From NCBI GenBank assembly GCA_964483695.1, contig CAZACZ010000082.1, positions 1 to 12,095 of the forward strand: 12,095 nucleotides of DNA, in the 5' to 3' direction. The DNA is from CAZACZ01 sp964483695. GTDB lineage: Bacteria > Deinococcota > Deinococci > Deinococcales > Trueperaceae. A program made the position numbers and the translations under genes. The stretch's first letter is position 1. The number at the start of each line of letters is the position of its first letter. The notes beneath the pieces are model-generated. The model was not told where the DNA came from, searched no databases, and saw nothing but the letters and a program-made list of their open reading frames with translations. Positions 1-6,427 of the stretch are shown piece after piece.

Positions 1-899
1 AACATCTTCATCTGCTCCGGCGTGGTGTTCTGCGCCTCGTCGAGGATGATGAACGCGTCGTTCAGGGTGCGTCCACGCATGAACGCGAGCGGGGCCACCT
101 CGATGGTGCCCTGTTCCAGCAGGCGCTCCACCCGGTCGGCGGGCAGCATGTCGTGCAGCGCGTCGTACAGCGGGCGGAGGTAGGGGTCGATCTTGGCCTG
201 CAAGTCGCCGGGGAGGAAGCCCAGCTTCTCGCCGGCTTCCACCGCGGGCCGCGTCAGGATGATGCGCTTGACGCGGCCGGCTCCGAGCGCCTCGACCGCC
301 ATCGCCACCGCCAGGTACGTCTTGCCGGTGCCGGCCGGACCGATCCCGAAGGTGATGGGGTGATCCGCGATGGCCTGCACGTAGCGCCGCTGACCTGCCG
401 TCTTGGGCCGCGCACGACCGGGGAGTCGCGGCGCCGGACCGTGGTCCTCCGGCGCGAACGCCGCTTCCACGGGCGTCGCTGCCGTGCCCAGTGCGACCAC
501 GGCAGCGGCGCGCGGCGAGCCGCCGCCGCGGGAACCGACCGCGACCGTCCCCACCGGCCCGGCAGCGGCGTCCGCCGCCTCCCTGGACTGGTCCGCGATG
601 GGAGCCTGGGCCGACGACGCTGCGCCACCGAGCGTTTCGTGGCGCTCCGGAGTGCCGCCGTCGAACGCGCCGAACGCGATCTCCACCGGCGTCACCTCGG
701 ACCCGCTGCGGATGGCGCGCAGCATCTGGTGGAACGCGGCGGCGGCCTCCGCCACCGCGGCGTCCTCACCGCTCAGGCGCACCTCGTCGCCGCGCGCCAC
801 CACCTTCGCGCGCAGGCGCGCGCGCAAGAGCTTCAGGTTCTCGTCGTTCTGGCCGAACAGCGATAGGGCCTCTGCCGGACTGCGCAGCTTCAAGGTCAC
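1..899 (-). CDS. phoH: PhoH family ATPase, C-terminal part outside the window
   Basis: PhoH-family P-loop ATPase (YbeZ/PhoL type), a cytoplasmic nucleotide hydrolase linked to RNA metabolism and often partnered with YbeY. About 299 codons are present and the gene runs off position 1. Residues 1-62 resemble the N-terminal nucleic-acid-binding region of the family (SPAEALSLFG, DENLKLL). Residues about 68-163 are a low-complexity Ala/Gly/Pro linker, longer than usual. The ATPase core begins near RPKTAGQRRY, with the Walker A motif GPAGTGKT at residues 187-194 and the Walker B stretch FIILDEAQNT ending just before the window edge. The GTG start at 899 overlaps the upstream stop as GTGA, implying translational coupling. 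The only strong Shine-Dalgarno (917-922) lies 17 nt upstream of it, so an unusual start at ATC 911 cannot be excluded. Last visible gene of the nfeD-floA-orf-phoH operon. Family assignment is secure; the exact start is less so. Confidence 0.95.
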   Translation of the reverse strand, partial: MTLKLRSPAEALSLFGQNDENLKLLRARLRAKVVARGDEVRLSGEDAAVAEAAAAFHQMLRAIRSGSEVTPVEIAFGAFDGGTPERHETLGGAASSAQAPIADQSREAADAAAGPVGTVAVGSRGGGSPRAAAVVALGTAATPVEAAFAPEDHGPAPRLPGRARPKTAGQRRYVQAIADHPITFGIGPAGTGKTYLAVAMAVEALGAGRVKRIILTRPAVEAGEKLGFLPGDLQAKIDPYLRPLYDALHDMLPADRVERLLEQGTIEVAPLAFMRGRTLNDAFIILDEAQNTTPEQMKM

Positions 900-1687
900 C
901 GAGGTCGCGATCGTTGCCTCCTGAGCCGCCGGTAGGCGGCGGGTTCGTCCAAGATCTCGTGCCAGACCAGACCGTGCAGGACCGTCGCGCGATCGAGCCG
1001 GTCCAGCCCGAGCGCGCCCAGTCTAGCGCCAACCCCGGCGTCCTTGCGTCGCTTGTCGGCCGGAGCCGAGGCGGTGCGGCGCGCAGCGGGCGCTTCGGGC
1101 CCGTCGATGGTGCCCTTGCGTCGCGCCGGCAGCCGCTCGACGCGCAAGGGATCCGCCGTGACGGTGGCGGTGCGCCCTTCGCGCCCGAGGGCCGAAGCGG
1201 GCGGCGGCCTACGCGGCTCCCCGCTCACCAGGCCCCGTTCGAACGGGTCGCTCGACACCAGCCCGCGCCCGGCAGGCGCCCCGGCGGAGGCGGCGGTAGG
1301 GCGCGCGGCGGGAGCCCTGGGCGCCGTCGTGGCCTTGGTCGTGCCGGACTGGCCTGCCGGCCGCTTGGCGGCCCGTTCTCGCTCCTGCGCTTCTTGCACC
1401 CTGCGGCGGATCTCTTCCAGCATCGCCAGTGGGCTGTCCGGCGGCGGCGCGCCTTGCGGCGGCGCGGTGCTGGCTTGGGGTCGCCCGCTGCCCGCGGCAC
1501 TGGGCCCCGGGTTCGACGCCCTGCCCGAGCCGCTCAACGCCGTCGGCGCCGGAGCGGTTCGGCCCGGTGGGGGAGCGCCTGTCCGGCCCTGCGGCGGCTG
1601 CTTCGAACGTGCGCGGGACAGCACCGGCAGCACGAAGAAGGCGACGAAGAACAGCAGCCCGAGGAGCGTGTCGAGGTCGATCCTCAC
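896..1687 (-). CDS. Membrane-anchored, disordered Pro/Ala-rich protein of unknown function
   Basis: 263 aa; I do not recognise a named family. Residues 8-24 (LLGLLFFVAFFVLPVLS) form one hydrophobic segment right at the N-terminus, so it is probably an inner-membrane anchor with the rest cytoplasmic. Residues 30-85 are Pro/Gly/Ala/Ser-rich and look disordered. Residues 86-108 (SPLAMLEEIRRRVQEAQERE) form a charged amphipathic helix. Residues 110-220 are again low complexity, with a short repeat RGLVS at 141-145 and 151-155. The C-terminus (224-257, including VLHGLVWHEILDEPAAYRRL) is predicted helical and resembles the short 'SEILGPPRAL'-like tail that I recall ending many uncharacterised bacterial membrane proteins; that resemblance is from memory. 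The GTG start overlaps the floA stop as GTGA, and its own stop overlaps the phoH start. Both junctions show it is a genuine, co-translated operon member. A role with FloA or PhoH is only a guess from position. Confidence 0.85.
   Translation of the reverse strand: MRIDLDTLLGLLFFVAFFVLPVLSRARSKQPPQGRTGAPPPGRTAPAPTALSGSGRASNPGPSAAGSGRPQASTAPPQGAPPPDSPLAMLEEIRRRVQEAQERERAAKRPAGQSGTTKATTAPRAPAARPTAASAGAPAGRGLVSSDPFERGLVSGEPRRPPPASALGREGRTATVTADPLRVERLPARRKGTIDGPEAPAARRTASAPADKRRKDAGVGARLGALGLDRLDRATVLHGLVWHEILDEPAAYRRLRRQRSRPR
917..922 (-). promoter_or_regulatory. Strong but misplaced Shine-Dalgarno ahead of phoH
   Basis: AGGAGG on the minus strand ends 17 nt before the GTG 899 that overlaps the upstream stop, but only 5 nt before an in-frame ATC (911-909). 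No ATG, GTG or TTG in any frame lies at normal spacing from it. It either serves GTG 899 from an unusually long distance or points to a rare ATC start. Confidence 0.45.
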
Positions 1688-2664
1688 CCTTGGTCGTCAC
1701 CCTCCCCGCCGGCGGCGCGCGCGATGTTCCCGCGCATGCTGGTGTCGGACTGGATGTTCTGCAGGTTGTAGTAGTCCATCACGCCCAGGTTGCCGTCGCG
1801 GAACGCCTCGGCGATGGCGCGTGGCACGTCGGCTTCGGCCTCCACCACCTTGGCGCGCATGGCCTCCACCTGCGCGCGGTTCTCCTGCTCTGCCGCTACC
1901 GCCATCGCGCGCCGCTCTTCCGCCTTGGCCTGCGCCACGCGCTTGTCGGCCTCGGCCTGGTCGGTCTGCAGTTGCGCGCCGATGTTGCGACCGACGTTGA
2001 CGTCGGCGATGTCGATGGAGAGGATCTCGAACGCCGTGCCAGAGTCGAGGCCCTTGGCCAGCACCGTCTTGGAGATGATGTCCGGGTTCTCGAGGGTGTG
2101 CTTGTGGCTGTCGGTGGAGCCGATGGAGGAGACGATACCCTCGCCGACGCGGGCGATGATCGTCTCCTCGCCCGCGCCACCGACCAGCCGCTCGAGGTTC
2201 GCGCGCACGGTGATGCGGGCGGTGGCGATCAGCTCGATGCCGTCCTTGGCGACCGCGCTGACGTTGGGCGTCTGGATGACGCGCGGGTTCACCGAGACCT
2301 TCACCGCGTCCAGCACGTCGCGGCCGGCCAAGTCGATGGCGGCCGCGCGGTCGAACGGCAGCGTGATGCGCGCCTTGTCGGCCGCGATGAGCGCGTCGAC
2401 CACCCGGTCGACGTTGCCACCCGCCAGGAAGTGCGCCTCGAGCTGGTTCTGGTTCACCTCGATGCCGGCTTTGTCGGCCTTGATGAGCGGGAGGATGATG
2501 CGATGGGGCGGCACCCGCCGCAGGCGCATGGCGACCAACGACGTGAGGCTCACCTTGACCCCGGCCGCGACGGCCGAGATCCACAGGCCCACCGGGATGA
2601 TGGTGAACAGGATGAAGAAGAACAGGATGATGGCGCCTGCCAGGATGAGCAGGGTGACGTCCAT
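1684..2664 (-). CDS. floA: Flotillin-like protein FloA
   Basis: 326 aa, close to the usual FloA length of about 330. FloA is a membrane scaffold that organises functional membrane microdomains and affects membrane fluidity and protein complex assembly. Visible features: an N-terminal hydrophobic hairpin or segment at residues 4-37; a conserved block MRLRRVPPHRIILPLIKADK at 46-65; an SPFH/PHB-type core about 66-230 with IEVNQNQLEAHFLAGGNVD and NPRVIQTPN; a coiled-coil region about 231-285 rich in Ala/Glu/Lys; and a C-terminal segment GNLGVMDYYNLQNIQSDTSM (291-310) typical of the family. The ATG directly follows the nfeD stop (TGAATG), with AGGAGG at 2670-2675 placed 5 nt upstream. NfeD-type proteases and flotillins are a known functional pair, so operon order and identity support each other. 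Confidence 0.97.
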   Translation of the reverse strand: MDVTLLILAGAIILFFFILFTIIPVGLWISAVAAGVKVSLTSLVAMRLRRVPPHRIILPLIKADKAGIEVNQNQLEAHFLAGGNVDRVVDALIAADKARITLPFDRAAAIDLAGRDVLDAVKVSVNPRVIQTPNVSAVAKDGIELIATARITVRANLERLVGGAGEETIIARVGEGIVSSIGSTDSHKHTLENPDIISKTVLAKGLDSGTAFEILSIDIADVNVGRNIGAQLQTDQAEADKRVAQAKAEERRAMAVAAEQENRAQVEAMRAKVVEAEADVPRAIAEAFRDGNLGVMDYYNLQNIQSDTSMRGNIARAAGGEGDDQG

Positions 2665-4140
2665 TCAGACCTCCTCGCGGCCGTCGTCGGCCGCAGCGTG
2701 CGGGGTGTCGCCAACCGACGCTGCGGTGGCGTGGGGGGGTTGTGTCGAGGCGTCGGCGGGGCGCGCTCCATCGGAGGTGGCGTCGGCCCAGCGCACGTCC
2801 TCGGCGGCGCGGACGGTGATGCGGTTGCCCTCGACGCGCAGCACCCGGAGGATGCTGCCGGCGGGTACGAAATCGCCTTCGCTGACGACGTCGACGCGGT
2901 CGCTGCCGAAGCGCGCCACGCCCGCCGGCCGCAGGTCGGAGAGCGCGATGCCGACGGCACCCGTCAAGTCGGAGCGTTCGGATGGCCGCGGCGCGCCGGT
3001 GCTCGCCGGCGGGGTCGTGAGGCGAGTCGAGAGGCGGAACGCCGACGCCAGGCGGCTGTTCGGTAGGATCCAGAGCAGCACGCCGAGCAGCACGCCACCG
3101 AACAGCGCGCTGTAGCCGAGGACGGGCAGGCTGCCCTCCTGGAAGATGCGCACCACCGCCACCAGCAGCGCCGCCAACCCCAACACGCCGGCCACGCCGA
3201 ACCCGGGGATCAGCAGCACCTCCGCGGCCAGCAGCAGCACGCCCACGACCAGCAGCGCGATGTCGAAGATCCCGGCGGGCGAGGCGATGTACGCCGCGGC
3301 GGCGAACACCCCGAGGGCCACGATGCCGATGGCGCCGGGGATGCCGAAGCCCGGGGTGAAGATCTCGATGAGCAGGCCGCCGATGCCCAGCACCAGCAGC
3401 GCCGCGGCGATCCACGGTCGCGCCAGGAACCCGCCGATGCGCTCGGTCAAGCCGGGTTCGAGGCGCTGCACCTGGGCGCCGCCGTAGCCGAAGGCGGTGA
3501 GCGCATCTTGCAGTGTGCCGGCTTCGAGGTCGGCGATGTCGTACTCCACCGCCTGGCGCGAGGTCAGCGTCACCAGCTCGCTGCTGGTGGACAGACCGGG
3601 GATCTCGATGCGCTCGTCGACCATCGCTTCCGCGACCTGCGCGTTGCGACCCCGAGCCTCGGCCACGGCGCGGAACTCGCCCCGCAGGGCCGAGCTGAAC
3701 TTCTCGTCGACGGGCGCGATGCCGGTCGGCGTGACCTGGATGGGCAGCGCCGCGCCGATGCTCGAGCCCGGCAACATGGCCAGGCGCTCTGCGCTCATGG
3801 CGATGAGCGCGCCGGCGCTGAAGGCGTTCTGGACGACGGCGATGGTCGGCACGCGCGCGTCGTGCAGGATGATGCCCACGATGTCCTGCATGGCGTCGAC
3901 CGCCCCGCCCGGGGTATCGAGGTAGAGCACCACCGCCAGCGGCTGTTCGCGGTTGGCGCGCTCGATGCGCGTCCGCACGAAGGTGGTGGTGGCGGCACTG
4001 ATCTCGGTGTCGATCGGCAGCAGCCACACCTCGTCGCTCGGTCCGGCGCTCTGCGCGCCCGCCGACGACACGCCCATCGCGACGAGCGCGAGCAGCAGCA
4101 GCACGGCCATCCCACGCACCCGCAACCAGGTTCCGTTCAC
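2665..4140 (-). CDS. nfeD: NfeD family membrane serine protease (long form, ClpP-class)
   Basis: 491 aa from GTG 4140. A ClpP-fold membrane protease expected to cleave membrane or membrane-associated substrates alongside the flotillin encoded next. Residues 11-30 look like a signal peptide or N-terminal membrane segment, with a plausible AGA cleavage site. Residues 36-215 form the ClpP-class domain: the nucleophile is likely Ser108 in NAFSAGALIA and the general base Lys147 in PVDEKFSSAL, as in the Ser-Lys dyad known for PH1510-like NfeD. Five hydrophobic segments follow (about 243-262, 267-287, 292-310, 315-333, 341-360). Residues 390-448 are the NfeD soluble OB-fold domain (GAVGIALSDLRPAG...VEGNRITVRA). 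A polar Ala/Thr-rich tail ends the protein. The frame is open upstream to 4461, but that part overlaps the divergent gene. GTG 4140 sits 6 nt after an extended -10 box, which favours a leaderless start; ATG 4110 is an alternative. Confidence 0.95.
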   Translation of the reverse strand: MNGTWLRVRGMAVLLLLALVAMGVSSAGAQSAGPSDEVWLLPIDTEISAATTTFVRTRIERANREQPLAVVLYLDTPGGAVDAMQDIVGIILHDARVPTIAVVQNAFSAGALIAMSAERLAMLPGSSIGAALPIQVTPTGIAPVDEKFSSALRGEFRAVAEARGRNAQVAEAMVDERIEIPGLSTSSELVTLTSRQAVEYDIADLEAGTLQDALTAFGYGGAQVQRLEPGLTERIGGFLARPWIAAALLVLGIGGLLIEIFTPGFGIPGAIGIVALGVFAAAAYIASPAGIFDIALLVVGVLLLAAEVLLIPGFGVAGVLGLAALLVAVVRIFQEGSLPVLGYSALFGGVLLGVLLWILPNSRLASAFRLSTRLTTPPASTGAPRPSERSDLTGAVGIALSDLRPAGVARFGSDRVDVVSEGDFVPAGSILRVLRVEGNRITVRAAEDVRWADATSDGARPADASTQPPHATAASVGDTPHAAADDGREEV

Positions 4141-4146
4141 GCGGCA

Positions 4147-4155
4147 AGGATACCA
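4147..4155 (-). promoter_or_regulatory. Probable leaderless promoter of the nfeD-floA-orf-phoH operon
   Basis: Minus-strand TGGTATCCT is an extended -10 (TG, one base, TATCCT). The hexamer ends 6 nt before GTG 4140, so transcription would begin at or next to the start codon. No convincing -35 and no Shine-Dalgarno are seen. Assigned by similarity in layout to the gcvT, mglB and Fe-S carrier promoters in this window. Confidence 0.6.
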
Positions 4156-4274
4156 CGCCCCTGGCGCACTTCTCGCCGGCGTTGGCGTGCAGGACGCAGG
4201 CAGGGGCGACGCCCCGAGCGCGTCGGCCTTACGTCCGACGGCACGAGGAACCGCGCCGGCCGCGCCACGGGTCG

Positions 4275-4280
4275 TACCCT
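4275..4280 (+). promoter_or_regulatory. Possible leaderless -10 box of the CorC-like gene
   Basis: TACCCT fits the TAnnnT -10 pattern and ends 5 nt before ATG 4286. It lacks the TG extension present at the other leaderless starts and no -35 is evident. The start codon has only GGGG in front of it, which is a poor ribosome site at that distance. Weaker than the other promoter calls. Confidence 0.4.
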
Positions 4281-4285
4281 GGGGC

Positions 4286-5680
4286 ATGGTCGAAGCCGTG
4301 CTGATCTTCCTGTTGATCCTGGCGAACGGGGTGTTCGCCACCGCGGAGATCGCGGTGGTGTCGTCCAACCGCGTTCGGCTGGCGCGGATGGCCGCGGAAG
4401 GCGACGGCGGAGCACGCGTGGCCGTCGAGCTGGCGGCGGCGCCGAACCGGTTCCTATCCACCGTTCAGGTCGGCATCACCGCGGTCGGCGTGCTGTCCGG
4501 CGCGTTCGGCGGCGCCGCCTTGGCCGAGCCGCTCGCCGCGCGGATCGCGCGGGTGGACGCGCTGCGGTCGTTCGCCCCGACGCTGGCGCTGATCGCCGTG
4601 GTGCTGGGGATCACCTACCTGTCGTTGGTGGTGGGCGAGCTGGTACCCAAGCGCATCGCCTTGAACGCGCCGGAGCGGCTGGCGGCGCGGCTGGCGCCTA
4701 CGATGGCGGGCCTGTCGCGCGTCAGCGCTCCGTTGGTGCAGGTGTTGAGCTGGTCGACCAACGGCGTGTTGCGGCTCCTGCGGGTGCGGCCCGCCGAGGA
4801 ACCGAGCGTCAGCGAGGAGGACATCCACCTGATGGTGGAGCAAGGGATCCGCGAGGGCACGGTCGAACCGGCCGAACGCGAGATCATCCGACAGGCGTTC
4901 TGGCTCGGCGAGCGGCGCGTGAACGCCATCTTGACGCCGCGGCATCAGGTCGCGTGGGTCGAGGAAGGCGCCTCGGCCACCGCGTTGGCGGAGATGGTGG
5001 CGGACCAACCGCATGCGCGCTACCTGGTGTGCCGGGGCGACCTCGACCACGTGGTCGGCTTCGTGCATGCGCGCGACCTGTTGGCCGCCTGCCTCACGGG
5101 CGCTCCGTTCGACCTGGCGGCGTTCGTGCGGGAGCCGCTGTTCGTGCCCGAGACGATGCCGTCGCTGACGCTGCTGGACCGGTTCAAGGTCACCGGCGTG
5201 CACTTCGCCGTGGCGGTCGACGAGTACGGCGGCGTGGAGGGCATCGTCACCCTCGGCGACCTGCTGGAGGAACTGGTAGGGGAGGTGCCGGAGGCCGAAG
5301 CGCTGGGGTCCCCGCCGCTTCGCGCGCTGCCGGGCGGAGGATGGTCGCTGGACGGCATGGTGGAGCTGGAGGACCTGGCCGAGCGCTTGGGCCTGCCCGC
5401 GTTCCCCGGCAGCGCATCGGTCGCGGAGGAAGCCGACGATGCGCCAGCCGTAAGCGTGCGCACCGTGGGCGGCTTCGTCACCGCTCGCCTGGGCAGGGTG
5501 GCGCGGGTGGGCGACGAGCTGCGCTACCAGGGGTACCGCTTCGAGGTCACGGCCATGGACCGCCTGCGCGTGGCGCGCGTACGCGTGACGCCCGAGCAGC
5601 AGCGCCACGCCGGAGCGCGCCGGCCGGGCGCAGGCGCCGACGTCGGACCTGGTGGTCCAACGAACCGGCCCCCCTCGTGA
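4286..5680 (+). CDS. CNNM/CorC-family membrane protein with CBS and CorC/HlyC domains
   Basis: 464 aa integral membrane protein of the 'hemolysin family' (CNNM/CorC; relatives YfjD, YrkA, MpfA), a group linked to magnesium or cobalt export. Residues 1-170 are the DUF21/CNNM domain: hydrophobic segments at about 3-25, 57-82 and 100-123, the conserved TAEIAVVSSNR (19-29) and the GELVPKRIALN motif (117-127). Residues 180-222 contain the conserved acidic segment SEEDIHLMVEQG...EREIIRQAFWL. A CBS pair spans about 222-340, with FAVAVDEYGGVEGIVTLGDLLEEL (307-330) as the family signature. Residues 348-437 are the CorC/HlyC domain (GWSLDGMVELEDLAERLGL, TVGGFVTARLGR). The last 25 residues are a Gly/Pro/Arg-rich tail. 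Start ATG 4286 was chosen because it begins the first membrane segment exactly as in relatives. Single-gene unit, divergent from nfeD and convergent with the tRNA; its stop codon forms the loop of the hairpin at 5661-5701. Confidence 0.93.
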   Translation: MVEAVLIFLLILANGVFATAEIAVVSSNRVRLARMAAEGDGGARVAVELAAAPNRFLSTVQVGITAVGVLSGAFGGAALAEPLAARIARVDALRSFAPTLALIAVVLGITYLSLVVGELVPKRIALNAPERLAARLAPTMAGLSRVSAPLVQVLSWSTNGVLRLLRVRPAEEPSVSEEDIHLMVEQGIREGTVEPAEREIIRQAFWLGERRVNAILTPRHQVAWVEEGASATALAEMVADQPHARYLVCRGDLDHVVGFVHARDLLAACLTGAPFDLAAFVREPLFVPETMPSLTLLDRFKVTGVHFAVAVDEYGGVEGIVTLGDLLEELVGEVPEAEALGSPPLRALPGGGWSLDGMVELEDLAERLGLPAFPGSASVAEEADDAPAVSVRTVGGFVTARLGRVARVGDELRYQGYRFEVTAMDRLRVARVRVTPEQQRHAGARRPGAGADVGPGGPTNRPPS

Positions 5681-5701
5681 CGAGGAGGGCCGTGCGGTTC
5701 G
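5661..5701. terminator. Large hairpin between the CorC-like gene and tRNA-Trp, probable bidirectional terminator
   Basis: Imperfect inverted repeat. Outer arms CGAACC (5661-5666) and GGTTCG (5696-5701) flank inner arms 5667-5677 and 5681-5691, which pair in 10 of 11 positions. One arm has a 4-nt bulge (5692-5695) and the loop is TGA (5678-5680), which is the stop codon of the upstream gene. It lies between two convergent genes and abuts the tRNA 3' end. There is no T-run on either side, so it is not a classical intrinsic terminator. Confidence 0.55.
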
Positions 5702-5777
<76 letters not shown>

Positions 5778-5805
5778 GTGCAGCGAACGGTCGTGCGCGC
5801 CGCAC

Positions 5806-5828
5806 CAGGCTTGCGTCGGCAACGCCTG
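5806..5828. other. Hairpin in the tRNA-Trp 5' leader
   Basis: The arms CAGGCTTGC (5806-5814) and GCAA-C-GCCTG (5819-5828) pair over 9 bp with one bulged C and a GTCG loop. It lies in the predicted leader of about 65 nt between the promoter at 5850-5879 and the tRNA. It could be a processing signal or a barrier to transcription; its role is unknown. Confidence 0.45.
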
Positions 5829-5849
5829 CGCCGCGACGACCAAGGACGA

Positions 5850-5879
5850 AGTATAGCAGCGGCGCTCGGGCGCTGCCAA
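5850..5879 (-). promoter_or_regulatory. Promoter of tRNA-Trp
   Basis: On the minus strand, TTGGCA (5879-5874), an 18-nt spacer and TATACT (5855-5850), the latter preceded by TG one base upstream (extended -10). This is the best-looking housekeeping sigma promoter in the window. Transcription would begin near 5843, giving a leader of about 65 nt before the tRNA. Confidence 0.75.
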
Positions 5880-5955
5880 CCGGTGGCGCGGCACGCAGCG
5901 ACCGTCCGGCGCCCACCGCAGCGCGTCTCGCGACACCGGGGCGGCGAGGCCGGCA

Positions 5956-5964
5956 TGCTATAAG
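5956..5964 (+). promoter_or_regulatory. Probable leaderless promoter of the Fe-S carrier gene
   Basis: TGCTATAAG is an extended -10 (TG, C, TATAAG) ending 6 nt before ATG 5971. Transcription would start on the A of the start codon. No good -35 at 16-18 nt is seen, which an extended -10 can tolerate, and there is no strong Shine-Dalgarno. Confidence 0.6.
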
Positions 5965-5970
5965 AAGCCC

Positions 5971-6396
5971 ATGCAGCAAGGCACCCAGCACGGCATCCCC
6001 GCACCCGCAACGGACCCCCTCGACGCCATGCGCTTCACCGCGGCGGGCGCGGCCAAGGCTTCCGAACTGCTGCGCTCCAGCGGCAAGGACGGCGCGGCCA
6101 TCCGCGTGTTCGTGAAGTCCGGCGGCTGCAGCGGGTACCAGTACGGCATGGCGATCGACGACCGCCGCCTCGAAGGCGACCGGGCGTTCGAGGACCAGGG
6201 CGTGCTGCTGGTCGTCGACGAGCGTAGTTGGCCGTACCTGCGGGGCTCCGAGGTCGACTACGTCGAGAACATGATGGGTGGCGGGTTCAACGTGAACAAC
6301 CCGAACGCCACCAGCGCCTGTGGTTGCGGGCACTCGTTCCGCACCGACGGCGCCGCGGCGCCCGACGGGGAAGGCTCGGGCGCCTGCAGCAGCTAG
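5971..6396 (+). CDS. A-type iron-sulfur cluster carrier (IscA/ErpA/SufA family)
   Basis: 141 aa. A-type carriers accept Fe-S clusters from scaffold proteins and pass them to apo-enzymes in the cytoplasm. The HesB-type domain spans about residues 20-122: MRFTAAGAAKASELLRSSG, then VKSGGCSGYQYGM with the first ligand Cys53, GSEVDYVENMMGGGFNVNNP, and the C-terminal ligands Cys117 and Cys119 in SACGCGHSF. All three cysteines expected of the family are present. The protein is longer than a typical 105-120 aa member. It has about 18 extra N-terminal residues, so a start at Met20 is conceivable, and a Gly/Ala-rich C-terminal tail with a fourth cysteine at 139. The promoter position supports Met1. No other suf or isc gene is nearby; it is a lone gene, convergent with gcvPB. 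The sequence does not decide between IscA, ErpA and SufA, so no symbol is given. Confidence 0.92.
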   Translation: MQQGTQHGIPAPATDPLDAMRFTAAGAAKASELLRSSGKDGAAIRVFVKSGGCSGYQYGMAIDDRRLEGDRAFEDQGVLLVVDERSWPYLRGSEVDYVENMMGGGFNVNNPNATSACGCGHSFRTDGAAAPDGEGSGACSS

Positions 6397-6413
6397 CCGC
6401 GGCCGCCCGAGCC
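6373..6413. terminator. Inverted repeat between convergent Fe-S carrier and gcvPB, probable bidirectional terminator
   Basis: A perfect 10-bp inverted repeat: GGCTCGGGCG at 6373-6382 and CGCCCGAGCC at 6404-6413, with a 21-nt loop containing the Fe-S carrier stop codon (6394-6396). It sits where two convergent genes are only 31 nt apart. No T-run follows on the plus side, so an intrinsic mechanism is uncertain. Confidence 0.5.
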
Positions 6414-6427
6414 GTGTCCCAGGTGGC

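Noticed and set aside
1697..4156. An 819-codon minus-strand frame overlapping floA and nfeD
   Set aside because: Its Arg/Ala/His-rich translation has no family features, while the overlapping frames encode clear FloA and NfeD.
4141..4461. An N-terminal extension of nfeD into the divergent gene
   Set aside because: It would overlap the conserved first 58 codons of the CorC-like gene, lacks family similarity, and would place the -10 box inside the gene.
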